Assembly (NCBI RefSeq): GCF_001026905.1 | Contig: NZ_LAQL01000008.1 | Coordinates: 232,619-296,618, forward strand | From: Kiloniella spongiae | GTDB taxonomy: Bacteria > Pseudomonadota > Alphaproteobacteria > Kiloniellales > Kiloniellaceae | Direction of reading: 5' to 3' | DNA: 64,000 nt | Part shown: positions 36,142-44,311 of the stretch, piece after piece | Position numbering within the stretch: the stretch's first letter is position 1 | Layout: every line of letters begins with the position of its first letter | Notes under the pieces: model-generated | Told to the model about the DNA's origin: nothing | The model's input: only the letters and a program-made list of their open reading frames with translations | The model's database searches: none | Program-made: the position numbers and the translations under genes

Positions 36142-37230
36142 TTATTCGCCATCATCACGAACAATTTTATTCGCAATTTTCACCGCAATATTACCACTTT
36201 TACGGCCCATATTACCTTTGAACATAGAGACATCACCACATCTCAATTCCACCAGTGATTCAGGGGAAACAGTCAGATCCATAGTATCACCAACCTTCCA
36301 GTTCATCACATCACCAAGAGAAATATTCACCTGCTCCAATACTGCCAGAATGGAAACATCTGTCTGCCATAGCTCGGCGGTAAGATGTCCTTCCCAAATG
36401 GAATCACGACCAAACTTCTCGCCCATAAACATCTGGAGCAAGAGTTCACGAACAGGCTCTAACGTTGCATAAGGAATCAGAAGTTCAACACGTCCGCCTC
36501 GATCTTCCATATCAACACGCAAAGTGATCACAATCGCAGCATTTTCGTGACGCGCAATTGTTGCAAAGCGTGGGTTTGTTTCCAATCGATCAAATCTAAA
36601 AGTAACAGGCGAAAGAGGGTCAAAGGCACTGGATAAATCAGCGAGGACAACATGAGCCAGCCTTTGGATAAGATTACGCTCAATTGTTGTATAGGGACGC
36701 CCTTCAATTCGCATGGCCGCCGTTCCCCGACGCCCACCAAGTAACACATCTACAATTGAATAGATCAATGCTGAATCAACCGTCATGAGACCGTAGTTAT
36801 CCCATTCCTCGGCTTTAAAAACTGTCAGCATTGCAGGCAAAGGAATTGAATTGAGATAATCACCAAATCTCGCAGACGTGATATTATCCAAACTTACTTC
36901 AACGTTATCAGAAGTAAAATTACGCAGAGACGTGGACATCATTCTGACCAAGCGGTCAAAAACGATATCCAACATTGGAAGACGTTCGTAAGACACCAAC
37001 GCCGAATTGAGAATAGCCTGAATGCCCGAATTGTCTCCACCGTCATCATCTCCGGCGTCAACTCCTAACAGGCTATCAATTTCACTTTGGTCTAGAACGC
37101 GCGTACCACCAGGCCCGTCATCGACTTCGTCGAAAACATCATCAGCCTCATCCGCATCATCATCCGCCATGGCCTCCCATTCGGCCATCATGGCTTCCTG
37201 ATCGACTTCTTCTTCCGTTTCGTCAGCCAT
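36142..37230 (-). CDS. fliM: Flagellar motor switch protein FliM
   Basis: FliM is the switch-complex subunit that binds CheY-P. The 362-residue protein has an acidic N-terminal extension of about 45 residues, then the CheY-binding peptide QSEIDSLLG. The CheC-like middle domain follows, with RPYTTIERNLIQRLAHVVLA, and a C-terminal SpoA domain has MNWKVGDTMDLTV and LVELRCGDVSMFKGNMG. It is 15 bases behind fliL. Confidence 0.97.
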   Translation of the reverse strand: MADETEEEVDQEAMMAEWEAMADDDADEADDVFDEVDDGPGGTRVLDQSEIDSLLGVDAGDDDGGDNSGIQAILNSALVSYERLPMLDIVFDRLVRMMSTSLRNFTSDNVEVSLDNITSARFGDYLNSIPLPAMLTVFKAEEWDNYGLMTVDSALIYSIVDVLLGGRRGTAAMRIEGRPYTTIERNLIQRLAHVVLADLSSAFDPLSPVTFRFDRLETNPRFATIARHENAAIVITLRVDMEDRGGRVELLIPYATLEPVRELLLQMFMGEKFGRDSIWEGHLTAELWQTDVSILAVLEQVNISLGDVMNWKVGDTMDLTVSPESLVELRCGDVSMFKGNMGRKSGNIAVKIANKIVRDDGE

Positions 37231-37245
37231 TTCTTACCTTACAGG

Positions 37246-37770
37246 TTACTGTACCAGCATTTCCTGAAACAATACATCTTTCACCTTAATAGGAGCTGCC
37301 GCAGCGTTTACACGAAGGAGTAGTTCTTCTCTTAAACGCTGAATACCGGCCGATCCGCTCAAATCTTCAATTCTAAGTTCACGTAAGTATACCTGAAAAT
37401 TATCGACAATCCTTGGCATGACGGCCTCAATACCAGGAATATCTGTTTGCGCTTCCAGTTCCAAACTAATGGTAATTTTCAAGAAATGTTTTTTATTGCC
37501 AGAAGAATTAAGGTTAACCAATAATTCCGGGACATCATAAAATGCTGCTGGGCCGTGCGCTGGAATAACCTCCTCAACCACCTCTTCTTCAGCGACCTCT
37601 TCTTTACCTAACAACGAATCAAGCATACCAGTGAAATAAGCCCCAGCACCTGCTATAATTATCAACAATAGAGGCAATATGAAAAAGAGAACGAGTTTCT
37701 TCCCCGACATCCCGCCTTTCGGGCGCGCTTCTACCTCAAGATCTTCTTCACCAACAGATTCATCAGTCAT
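37246..37770 (-). CDS. fliL: Flagellar basal body-associated protein FliL
   Basis: FliL surrounds the stator and supports torque. The 174-residue protein has a cytoplasmic N terminus, one membrane helix (about residues 25-46, KLVLFFILPLLLIIIAGAGA) and an acidic linker. The periplasmic domain has YDVPELLVNLNSSGNKKHFL and a C-terminal VKDVLFQEMLVQ. It leads the fliL-fliM-DUF6468-motE unit. A CtrA box in the gene's own orientation lies 54-69 bases upstream. Confidence 0.93.
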   Translation of the reverse strand: MTDESVGEEDLEVEARPKGGMSGKKLVLFFILPLLLIIIAGAGAYFTGMLDSLLGKEEVAEEEVVEEVIPAHGPAAFYDVPELLVNLNSSGNKKHFLKITISLELEAQTDIPGIEAVMPRIVDNFQVYLRELRIEDLSGSAGIQRLREELLLRVNAAAAPIKVKDVLFQEMLVQ

Positions 37771-37823
37771 ACGCTGATATCAGCCTCCAATTAAAATACC
37801 CCACTTAATAAGGGGTCAAGATG

Positions 37824-37839
37824 GTTAAAAAGTCGTTAA
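37824..37839 (-). promoter_or_regulatory. CtrA box upstream of fliL operon
   Basis: Read toward fliL the site is TTAACGACTTTTTAAC, an exact TTAA-N7-TTAAC, the full CtrA consensus. The distance to the fliL start is similar to that of the box before flgB. Confidence 0.7.
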
Positions 37840-38169
37840 GTAGTATAGATGCTAAATCAGATACTTATCAGTAAAAAGATAGGTTTAATAAATAAACTCT
37901 TCATTTAAATTATTTGTATCCGAAAGTAGCTTATTCGAAAAGTGTTAATATCTGCCCTATACTAAATAGCTCCCGCCAGAAATTTTATAGTTAAACTCTG
38001 CTTATATTAATTCTACCACCTGTTCGCCCCCCCTAATCGAACCATGAATATCATAGCTTCCCACCTAGCGGTAAATGTTTCCCTACACCGGAAATTGTTA
38101 ACCATCAAATAGGCTTCTTGTACTGACTAGCTTTCACAACACTCCTTGATATTCAAGCCATTACACAAT

Positions 38170-38185
38170 TGGCATGCATCATGCA
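38170..38185 (+). promoter_or_regulatory. Sigma-54 promoter for flgF operon
   Basis: TGGCATGCATCATGCA has GG at 38171-38172 and GC at 38183-38184, with exactly 10 bases between, matching the -24/-12 element. The ATG of flgF is 41 bases downstream of the GC. Confidence 0.85.
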
Positions 38186-38225
38186 TTGATGAAAGCAAAC
38201 ACAAGATGGCAAGGAAGTATCCAGG

Positions 38226-38954
38226 ATGGAAAACCCCAGTTACATAGCACTTTCAAGGCAAATGGCCCTCGGCAGAGAGATGGCAATTATTGCTAACAAC
38301 GTTGCGAATATGAACACCAACGCCTACAAGAACGAAGGCATGATGTTTGTTGAGTATCTTAAAGATACCAAAACGGGTGAAAATCTTAGTTTCACACAAG
38401 ATTTGAGACTGGTCAGGAACCTTGCCGAAGGTGAACTTCATACAACGAACAATCCTCTTGACGTTGCAATCTCGGGAAGAGGTTATTTTACCGTCGAAGT
38501 GGACGGTGAAAGCCGTTACACACGCAATGGGTCTTTCAAATTAAGCCCTGATGGAGAACTCGTCACATCAGAAGGACATCTGGTACTTGGTGATGGTGAT
38601 GCGCCAATTACAATTCCAGCAACGGCGACAGATATAACAATCACCCGGGACGGAACCATCGCATCAAGTGCGGGAACGGCTGGCCGCCTTAAAACTGTTG
38701 ATTTTGAAAATGAACAACTTCTTGTGAAAGAGGCCGGAAGCGTTTTCAGCCCCGCAGACAATCAAGAGCCAATTGATCAGGTAACTGGCGAAATCATCCA
38801 GGGAGCAATCGAAGGCTCTAACGTTCAAGGTGTCATCGAGATGACCCGGATGATCGATACGACACGCAGCTATACTTCTATGGCTAAATTTATCAAACAA
38901 GAACATGACCGCCAGCTTCAAGCTATTCGAACTCTGGCCAGTACAAAAGTTTAA
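38226..38954 (+). CDS. flgF: Flagellar rod protein FlgF
   Basis: FlgF is a rod subunit. The 242-residue protein begins ENPSYIALSRQMALGREMAI and NNVANMNTNAYKNEG, the rod motif in FlgF form. It has the SRYTRNGSFKLSPDGELV and GAIEGSNVQGVIEMTRMI blocks and ends in a coiled tail. It is the first gene of flgF-flgG-flgA-flgH, expressed from the sigma-54 promoter upstream. Confidence 0.95.
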   Translation: MENPSYIALSRQMALGREMAIIANNVANMNTNAYKNEGMMFVEYLKDTKTGENLSFTQDLRLVRNLAEGELHTTNNPLDVAISGRGYFTVEVDGESRYTRNGSFKLSPDGELVTSEGHLVLGDGDAPITIPATATDITITRDGTIASSAGTAGRLKTVDFENEQLLVKEAGSVFSPADNQEPIDQVTGEIIQGAIEGSNVQGVIEMTRMIDTTRSYTSMAKFIKQEHDRQLQAIRTLASTKV

Positions 38955-38967
38955 CGGGAGCCGTAAC

Positions 38968-39753
38968 ATGAGATCATTAAACATTGGTGCAACCGGAATG
39001 CTGGCTCAACAGCTTAATGTTGAGGTCATTTCAAACAACATTGCCAACCTCAACACAACAGGCTTTAAGCGCCAACGAGCAGAATTCAGCGATCTGTTAT
39101 ATCAAAACCTACGACGGGTCGGAACCAACTCTTCCGATACAGGTACTGTTGTTCCAACCGGCATTCAACTTGGTCTAGGTGTAAAGCCATCAGCGACTTA
39201 CCGTATCACAAGCCAAGGCGAAATGAACATCACCGATAACTCGTTGGACGTTGCTATTAACGGCGAAGGTTACTTCAACGTTGAACTACCAAGTGGCGAA
39301 ACCGGATATACACGTGCTGGTGCCCTTCAACTTTCACCAACCGGTGATATTGTGACCCCCGATGGCTACACAGTACAGCCAGGTATTAATGTGCCCACAA
39401 ATGCAGTGTCCATCTCCATTAATTCTGCTGGTGAAGTTTATGTAAAACTTGATGGTCAGGTTAATGCAGCGTTAGCCGGACAATTTGATCTTGCAATATT
39501 TCCAAATGAAGCCGGGCTGGAAGCCATTGGTGATAACTATTTCCTTGAGACACCCGCATCAGGTGCGCCGACCAATGGATCTCCGAATTCAACCGGGTTT
39601 GGTAGTATTTTGCAAGGCGCGTTGGAAACATCAAACGTCAATGCCGTTTCTGAGATCACAAATCTAATTACGGCACAACGAGCATATGAAATGAACTCCA
39701 AAATACTGACTGCATCGGATGAAATGATGCGTTCTGTTGCGAACTTAAGATAA
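38968..39753 (+). CDS. flgG: Flagellar distal rod protein FlgG
   Basis: FlgG forms the distal rod. With the ATG at 38968 (behind GGGAG) the protein is 261 residues, the normal length, and starts MRSLNIGATGMLAQQLNVEV. An upstream in-frame ATG at 38905 lies inside flgF and would add 21 residues unlike FlgG. The NNIANLNTTGFKRQRAEF motif, the GYTRAGALQLSPTGDIVT block and the C-terminal LETSNVNAVSEITNLITAQR helix are all present. Confidence 0.97.
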   Translation: MRSLNIGATGMLAQQLNVEVISNNIANLNTTGFKRQRAEFSDLLYQNLRRVGTNSSDTGTVVPTGIQLGLGVKPSATYRITSQGEMNITDNSLDVAINGEGYFNVELPSGETGYTRAGALQLSPTGDIVTPDGYTVQPGINVPTNAVSISINSAGEVYVKLDGQVNAALAGQFDLAIFPNEAGLEAIGDNYFLETPASGAPTNGSPNSTGFGSILQGALETSNVNAVSEITNLITAQRAYEMNSKILTASDEMMRSVANLR

Positions 39754-39776
39754 CAGAGACTAGGTGGAGAAGAACA

Positions 39777-40772
39777 ATGCATCTATTTAAAACATTATTA
39801 TTTGCTACCAGTCTATCCCTCTCTACTCAAATTAGTGTTGTTGGGGCAAGTTTTGCCGAGGTAAATGTAAATGCAGTTCCATCAATCATTAACCTGAACA
39901 AGGATATCGTGATTGAAGGAGATATCGTTTATCTAGATGATATTTTTTCAGGCGTCAGTACTGACAACAGAACAGCAATTGCTCGTTCCCCCGCATTAGG
40001 AAAAGATGTGGAGCTTTCTGCAAGATGGCTTTGGGCATTAGCACAACAAAATGAGCTCGACTGGCAACCCAATTCACACCTAGATACAGCGATGGTAACC
40101 CGGGCCAGCCAAATAATTGATGCTGTTGATATTCGCAACAGCATTGAAACTGCCTTACTCGAAAGAGGTTTGGTTGATGACAAAAAAATCGAATTTGACC
40201 GGAAAGATCGCGACCTTAAAATTCCGGCTGAAATTGAGCCTACTCTTCGCGTAGAGAACATAAGCTACAGGCCTGGTCGAAATCGCTTCACCGCACAGAT
40301 TGTGATCCCTGCCGAAGGTCGTCCACACATCAACAAAACAGTATCCGGTTATTTAATAGAAATGGTCAACGTACCCGTTCTCAAACGGCGCGTTTCAAAA
40401 GGCGACATCATTCAGGCAAATGACATTCAGTGGATCACGGTCAAAGAGTCCAAGCTCAGTAAAAATGCTATAACTGATATTGATAATTTGATCGGGATGA
40501 CACCGAAACAAACCCTCAAAGATCAAGCGATAATCAGAACCAGTGATGTTGACACACCAAAAGCCGTTAGCAAGAACGGACTTGTTACTATGCTCTTACA
40601 AAGCGGATCCTTAAATCTTCGTACTCAAGGCAGGGCACTGGAAAATGGTGCAATCGGCGAAGTCATTCGTTTGGTCAACACGCAATCCAACACAATCGTC
40701 AATGGTACAGTTACAGGTGCCGGACTAGTTACAGTCTCACTTGTCAACAAAACCATCATCGGCACAAACTAA
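39777..40772 (+). CDS. flgA: Flagellar P-ring assembly chaperone FlgA
   Basis: FlgA assists P-ring formation in the periplasm. The 331-residue precursor has a signal peptide (about residues 1-25) and an N-terminal extension. The SAF-like C-terminal domain has NVPVLKRRVSKGDIIQANDI, LIGMTPKQTLKDQAI and LQSGSLNLRTQGRALENGAI. It follows flgG by 23 bases with a GGTGGAG site and precedes flgH by 11. Confidence 0.93.
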   Translation: MHLFKTLLFATSLSLSTQISVVGASFAEVNVNAVPSIINLNKDIVIEGDIVYLDDIFSGVSTDNRTAIARSPALGKDVELSARWLWALAQQNELDWQPNSHLDTAMVTRASQIIDAVDIRNSIETALLERGLVDDKKIEFDRKDRDLKIPAEIEPTLRVENISYRPGRNRFTAQIVIPAEGRPHINKTVSGYLIEMVNVPVLKRRVSKGDIIQANDIQWITVKESKLSKNAITDIDNLIGMTPKQTLKDQAIIRTSDVDTPKAVSKNGLVTMLLQSGSLNLRTQGRALENGAIGEVIRLVNTQSNTIVNGTVTGAGLVTVSLVNKTIIGTN

Positions 40773-40783
40773 GGAGCTCAGCT

Positions 40784-41536
40784 ATGAATACTTTACTGAA
40801 ATCCCCCATAAGCAGGTATCTAATAGCTGGCGTATTAGGCTTCTCATTAACGGCTTGTAATGCGATATCTCGTATCTCAGAAATTGGGGAAGTTCCCAAG
40901 CTGAGTAAAATCGAAAACCCAGCGCCGCCTCAACCAATTACCCTACCAATGCCAGCACCACAAGTCGCAACAAGACAACCAAATTCTCTGTGGCGCCCAG
41001 GTTCGAGAGCATTTCTGAAAGATCAGCGCGCTGATGAAATTGGCGACCTTCTGACAGTCGTTATTCAGATCGATGATAAAGCGGCCGTCTCTAATACAAC
41101 AGAGCGCACAAGAGCCAATGCAGAAGGTGCAGGTTTGACCAACTTCCTTGGATATGAAACCGAACTCGGCGGTATTTTTAACGATAACCTGAATCCCGCG
41201 ACACTTGTTGACGGAGAAAGCACAAGCGCCTCAAAAGGCGTAGGGACTGTCGACAGAGAAGAAGAAATCAATCTTCGTGTCGCCGCTTTGGTTACTCAAG
41301 TTATGCCAAATGGAAACCTTATTATTTCAGGACGCCAAGAAGTTCGCGTTAACTTTGAAGTTCGAGAGCTCCTAGTCTCTGGCATGATCAGACCAGAGGA
41401 CATAACCTCAACAAATACGATCAGTTATGATCAAATTGCAGAAGCACGTATTGCCTATGGTGGACGTGGACAGCTCAGCGATGTTCAGCAACCACGTTAT
41501 GGTCAGCAGTTGTATGACATAATCTTCCCATTCTAA
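40784..41536 (+). CDS. flgH: Flagellar L-ring lipoprotein FlgH
   Basis: FlgH forms the outer-membrane L ring. The 250-residue precursor has a lipoprotein signal ending in SLTACNAIS, the lipobox Cys being near residue 24. The mature protein has SLWRPGSRAFLKDQRADEIG and LLTVVIQIDDKAA, then MPNGNLIISGRQEVRVN and a C-terminal QQLYDIIFPF. It ends the flgF operon and is followed by an unusually long perfect palindrome that serves as terminator. Confidence 0.97.
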   Translation: MNTLLKSPISRYLIAGVLGFSLTACNAISRISEIGEVPKLSKIENPAPPQPITLPMPAPQVATRQPNSLWRPGSRAFLKDQRADEIGDLLTVVIQIDDKAAVSNTTERTRANAEGAGLTNFLGYETELGGIFNDNLNPATLVDGESTSASKGVGTVDREEEINLRVAALVTQVMPNGNLIISGRQEVRVNFEVRELLVSGMIRPEDITSTNTISYDQIAEARIAYGGRGQLSDVQQPRYGQQLYDIIFPF

Positions 41537-41552
41537 GAAACTGGAAGCCATT

Positions 41553-41600
41553 ACATAAAAAGGGTCCGTGAAAAATATTTTTCACGGACCCTTTTTATGT
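41553..41600. terminator. Perfect 48-base palindrome, bidirectional terminator
   Basis: Bases 41553-41576 are the exact reverse complement of 41577-41600, with no unpaired centre. The core is AGGGTCCGTG and CACGGACCCT flanked by A and T runs, so an intrinsic terminator forms on both strands between the convergent flgH and dksA genes. Confidence 0.9.
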
Positions 41601-41634
41601 AAAGTTCAACAGAAGAGAACTAATCAGTTACTCA

Positions 41635-42051
41635 TCAATCGTCTCTGTGAACTTTTTCCATCCGCTCATGCTGTTCCTGAGCTTCCAGCGTCATTGTTGC
41701 AATCGGGCGAGCTTCAAGCCGTTTAATGCTTATCGGATCGCCGGTAATCTCGCAAAAGCCATATTCATTTTCATCAATACGACGAAGAGCTTCGTCAATT
41801 TTCCCAATAAGCTTGCGCTCACGGTCCCTTGTGCGCAGTTCCAAGGCACGTTCGGTTTCAGACGAAGCACGATCAGCAAGATCAGGCTCTTGTAATGTTT
41901 CATTCTGGAGCGTCTGCAACGTAGCAGAAGATTCAGCGAGTAGTTCTTCTCTCCAAGCCAAAAGTTTATATTTAAAGAATTCCAGCATGACTGGATTCAT
42001 AAACTCTTCGTCTTCTTGCGGACGATAATCAATTGGAAGAGGAATAGTCAT
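41635..42051 (-). CDS. dksA: DksA-type RNA polymerase-binding regulator with degenerate zinc finger
   Basis: DksA binds the RNA polymerase secondary channel and works with ppGpp. I start it at the ATG at 42051, behind GGGGGT, giving 138 residues. The coiled-coil tip has the essential DxxDxA motif in DLADRASSE. The C-terminal finger reads YGFCEITGDPISIKRLEARP and then ATMTLEAQE, so only one of the four zinc-binding Cys remains. This Cys-poor form is seen in other alphaproteobacteria. It is convergent with flgH and lies downstream of fliX, the usual neighbour. Confidence 0.92.
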   Translation of the reverse strand: MTIPLPIDYRPQEDEEFMNPVMLEFFKYKLLAWREELLAESSATLQTLQNETLQEPDLADRASSETERALELRTRDRERKLIGKIDEALRRIDENEYGFCEITGDPISIKRLEARPIATMTLEAQEQHERMEKVHRDD

Positions 42052-42166
42052 GGCAACCCCCATAAATTGGCAATTTGGGCGTGCAGTATAGGGAATTTCC
42101 CTGTCTCGACAAGTTAGTCATGAAAAATTAGCGTTATTTTCTATTTATACGATTAAAAACAGTAGA

Positions 42167-42583
42167 TTATCGCCCTAATTTAGCGAGTTCAACAGCCGCT
42201 CGAACCTCTACCTCGTTCAAAAGCTCAAGGAGTCGAGGATCATTGATCTGTTCTTTTCGCTGAGCAACAAGCGATTCGATTCTTTCCAATCGCCAAACAG
42301 GAATAGACCCAAATAACAGACCAAGGCGTAATTCTTCCAGCTCATCCAGAATGTCTTCAGCTTGTTTTTTAGCCTTTTGTTTTCCCGTCAATGCATCCGG
42401 GACTTCTTGAATAGATAGTAAACCACCGACCCCACCAGCGGCAGATACGCCACCAGCATCAGAAACAGAATCTCCAGCGCCCGCTTCCAGTGCATCGCTA
42501 AAACTACCGCTAACGCCAGAAGCTTTACGCTTCGACTTTGCCCCGGCAGCAGGTGTGACGGATGATCCCGTTCTAATCTTCAT
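42167..42583 (-). CDS. fliX: Flagellar assembly regulator FliX
   Basis: In Caulobacter FliX links early basal-body assembly to activation of the sigma-54 regulator FlbD. The 138-residue protein has a Gly/Ser/Ala-rich N-terminal half and a helical C terminus with LSIQEVPDALTGKQKA, ILDELEELRLGLL, VAQRKEQI and LLNEVEVRAAVELAKL, the FliX signature. It is divergent from flgI, which has a sigma-54 promoter, so regulator and target face each other. Confidence 0.9.
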   Translation of the reverse strand: MKIRTGSSVTPAAGAKSKRKASGVSGSFSDALEAGAGDSVSDAGGVSAAGGVGGLLSIQEVPDALTGKQKAKKQAEDILDELEELRLGLLFGSIPVWRLERIESLVAQRKEQINDPRLLELLNEVEVRAAVELAKLGR

Positions 42584-42729
42584 TTCAAGTCTATTACCTA
42601 ATCTAACTACAAATGGACTTCAGGGTCGCAAGAAATTTTGTCTTCTTGTGGGCAACTTTTACCAAATCAACAGCACCATTGTTACCCAGCTCACAATTAG
42701 AAGCAAAATTATTCCTTATAAATTGGCAG

Positions 42730-42770
42730 TTTCGTGCCAATCGTCAAGGTCTCATCATATTGGCACGAAA
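42730..42770. repeat. Inverted repeat of the sigma-54 -24 element between fliX and flgI
   Basis: TTTCGTGCCAA (42730-42740) is the exact reverse complement of TTGGCACGAAA (42760-42770). The right copy forms the -24 half of the flgI promoter. The left copy faces fliX but has only 9 bases before a GC, so it is not a good promoter. Confidence 0.6.
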
Positions 42771-42775
42771 TTCGC
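42761..42775 (+). promoter_or_regulatory. Sigma-54 promoter for flgI operon
   Basis: TGGCACGAAATTCGC has GG at 42762-42763 and GC at 42774-42775 with 10 bases between. The predicted transcript start is near 42787, which rules out the in-frame GTG at 42786 as a start for flgI. Confidence 0.85.
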
Positions 42776-42845
42776 ATAAGGTACAGTGAACATCGCGTTG
42801 GTTTTAATCATATCACCAAAGACCAACCAAACAATGGGTAGAAGA

Positions 42846-43988
42846 ATGAACTTAGTACAACACATAAACATCTTAAACAGAGCTACAGCCCTGCTTGGTG
42901 CGTTGTTAGTATCATTTGCTATCCAAGTACCAGATGCCTCTGCTCAGTCACGAATTAAAGATATCACCAATTTTGAGGGCATTCGTGACAACCTTTTGGT
43001 TGGATACGGATTGGTCGTTGGCCTTAATGGCACAGGGGATGACATTGATGATGCTGTTTTCACTCGTGAAAGCCTTATCGGTGTATTACAGCGTTTAGGC
43101 GTTAACGCTAGAGATAGTAATCTCGATACTGACAATGTAGCTGCAGTTATGATCACAGCAAACCTTCCTCCCTTCGCACGCCAAGGAACACGAATTGACT
43201 TAACTGTCTCCGCAATAGGCACTGCAGAAAACCTTCAAGGCGGCACATTGCTTGTCACACCTCTTATGGGTGCTGATGGTGAAGTTTATGCTGTAGGCCA
43301 AGGTCCGATCGCCATAAACGGCTTCAGCGCTGCTGGTAATGCAGAAACAATTACCCGCGGCGTACCAACTGTGGGACGGATTTCGAACGGCGCAATTGTT
43401 GAAAGAGAAATCGATTTCGATCTCAAAGAACTTCAGAGTGTAAAAATTGCCCTTAAAAACCCGGACCTGACAACAGCCCGACGGATCGCCCAAGCTATTA
43501 ACACTCAACTCGGCGGCAATTCAGCTGTGAGTACTGATCCCTCTACTGTTCAACTGGATGTACCTGAACGCTACAGAGGTAATACCGTTGCAATGTTGAC
43601 AGATATTGAACAGCTAACTGTTCGCGTTGATACACCTGCAAAAGTGGTTATTGATGAAAAATCAGGTGTCATTGTCATTGGCAATGATGTTCGCATCAGC
43701 ACAGTCGCAATTGCCCAGGGTAATCTTACTGTCCGGATCACAGAAACACCGCAAGTAAGTCAGCCTAATGCGTTTTCGAACACAGGCACAACAGAAGTTG
43801 TTGACCGTACAGAAATTGAAATTGATGACGATAGTGACAAACGCCTGGCTCTTCTTCCATCAGGCGTAACGCTTCAAGAAGTTGTTAATGGCCTTAATGC
43901 ACTTGGTGTTGGTCCCAGAGATATGATCGCCATTCTACAGAGCATCAAAGCCGCTGGCGCGCTTCAAGCTGATATTGAGTTATTATAA
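42846..43988 (+). CDS. flgI: Flagellar P-ring protein FlgI
   Basis: FlgI forms the periplasmic P ring. From the ATG at 42846 the precursor is 380 residues, with a signal peptide ending near DASAQ. The mature protein shows RIKDITNFEGIRDNLLVGYG, LVVGLNGTGD, VNARDSNL, VMITANLPPFARQGTRID, and the C-terminal GVTLQEVVNGLNALGVGPRD. An in-frame ATG at 42834 adds four residues and is also possible. The gene overlaps flgJ by one base and opens flgI-flgJ-flgN-flgK-flgL-fliW. Confidence 0.96.
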   Translation: MNLVQHINILNRATALLGALLVSFAIQVPDASAQSRIKDITNFEGIRDNLLVGYGLVVGLNGTGDDIDDAVFTRESLIGVLQRLGVNARDSNLDTDNVAAVMITANLPPFARQGTRIDLTVSAIGTAENLQGGTLLVTPLMGADGEVYAVGQGPIAINGFSAAGNAETITRGVPTVGRISNGAIVEREIDFDLKELQSVKIALKNPDLTTARRIAQAINTQLGGNSAVSTDPSTVQLDVPERYRGNTVAMLTDIEQLTVRVDTPAKVVIDEKSGVIVIGNDVRISTVAIAQGNLTVRITETPQVSQPNAFSNTGTTEVVDRTEIEIDDDSDKRLALLPSGVTLQEVVNGLNALGVGPRDMIAILQSIKAAGALQADIELL

Positions 43989-44311
43989 TGCTGATAGATA
44001 CAAAAACATTCGCCGATAACGTAATCAACGATTCGATTGTTGGAAAAGCTCAATCCCTTGCCAGCATGAAGCCGAAAAGCGAAGCCGAAGCAATGGCGAC
44101 AGCCAAAGACTTTGAGGCCGTTTTTCTAACACAAATGTTAACCCCTATTTTTGAGAGCCTACCTACCGATGGTCCCATGGGTGGAGGCTCTGGAGAGAAG
44201 ATTTTTCGTTCTCTCATGGTTCAAGAGTACGGAAAATCTCTTGCCGAATCAGGTGGTGTTGGAATCTCCAATGCTGTCTATCGCGAAATAATGAAGCTGC
44301 AGGAGGTTTAA
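43988..44311 (+). CDS. flgJ: Rod-binding protein FlgJ (N-terminal type, no muramidase)
   Basis: FlgJ caps the growing rod. The 107-residue protein matches only the N-terminal rod-binding domain (AKDFEAVFLTQMLTPIFESL, MGGGSGEKIFRSLMVQEYGK, GGVGISNAVYREIMK). It lacks the C-terminal peptidoglycan hydrolase of enterobacterial FlgJ, as is normal in alphaproteobacteria, where a separate enzyme cuts the wall. It overlaps flgI by one base, and flgN starts right after its stop. Confidence 0.93.
   Translation: MLIDTKTFADNVINDSIVGKAQSLASMKPKSEAEAMATAKDFEAVFLTQMLTPIFESLPTDGPMGGGSGEKIFRSLMVQEYGKSLAESGGVGISNAVYREIMKLQEV

Larger units (their letters stand above)
37771..38225. promoter_or_regulatory. Divergent regulatory region between fliL and flgF
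   Basis: This 455-base gene-free region separates an early operon from a middle operon. It contains a CtrA-type box near the fliL side (37824-37839), a small CCCC/GGGG inverted repeat around 37799-37814, and a sigma-54 promoter on the flgF side (38170-38185). The middle part is AT-rich, and I see no further gene or clear enhancer site. Confidence 0.6.

Noticed and set aside
42725..42740. Sigma-54 promoter reading toward fliX
   Set aside because: GG and GC are separated by 9 bases instead of the required 10.
42786..42845. GTG start for flgI at 42786
   Set aside because: It coincides with the transcript start predicted from the sigma-54 promoter, and the extra residues come before a normal signal peptide.
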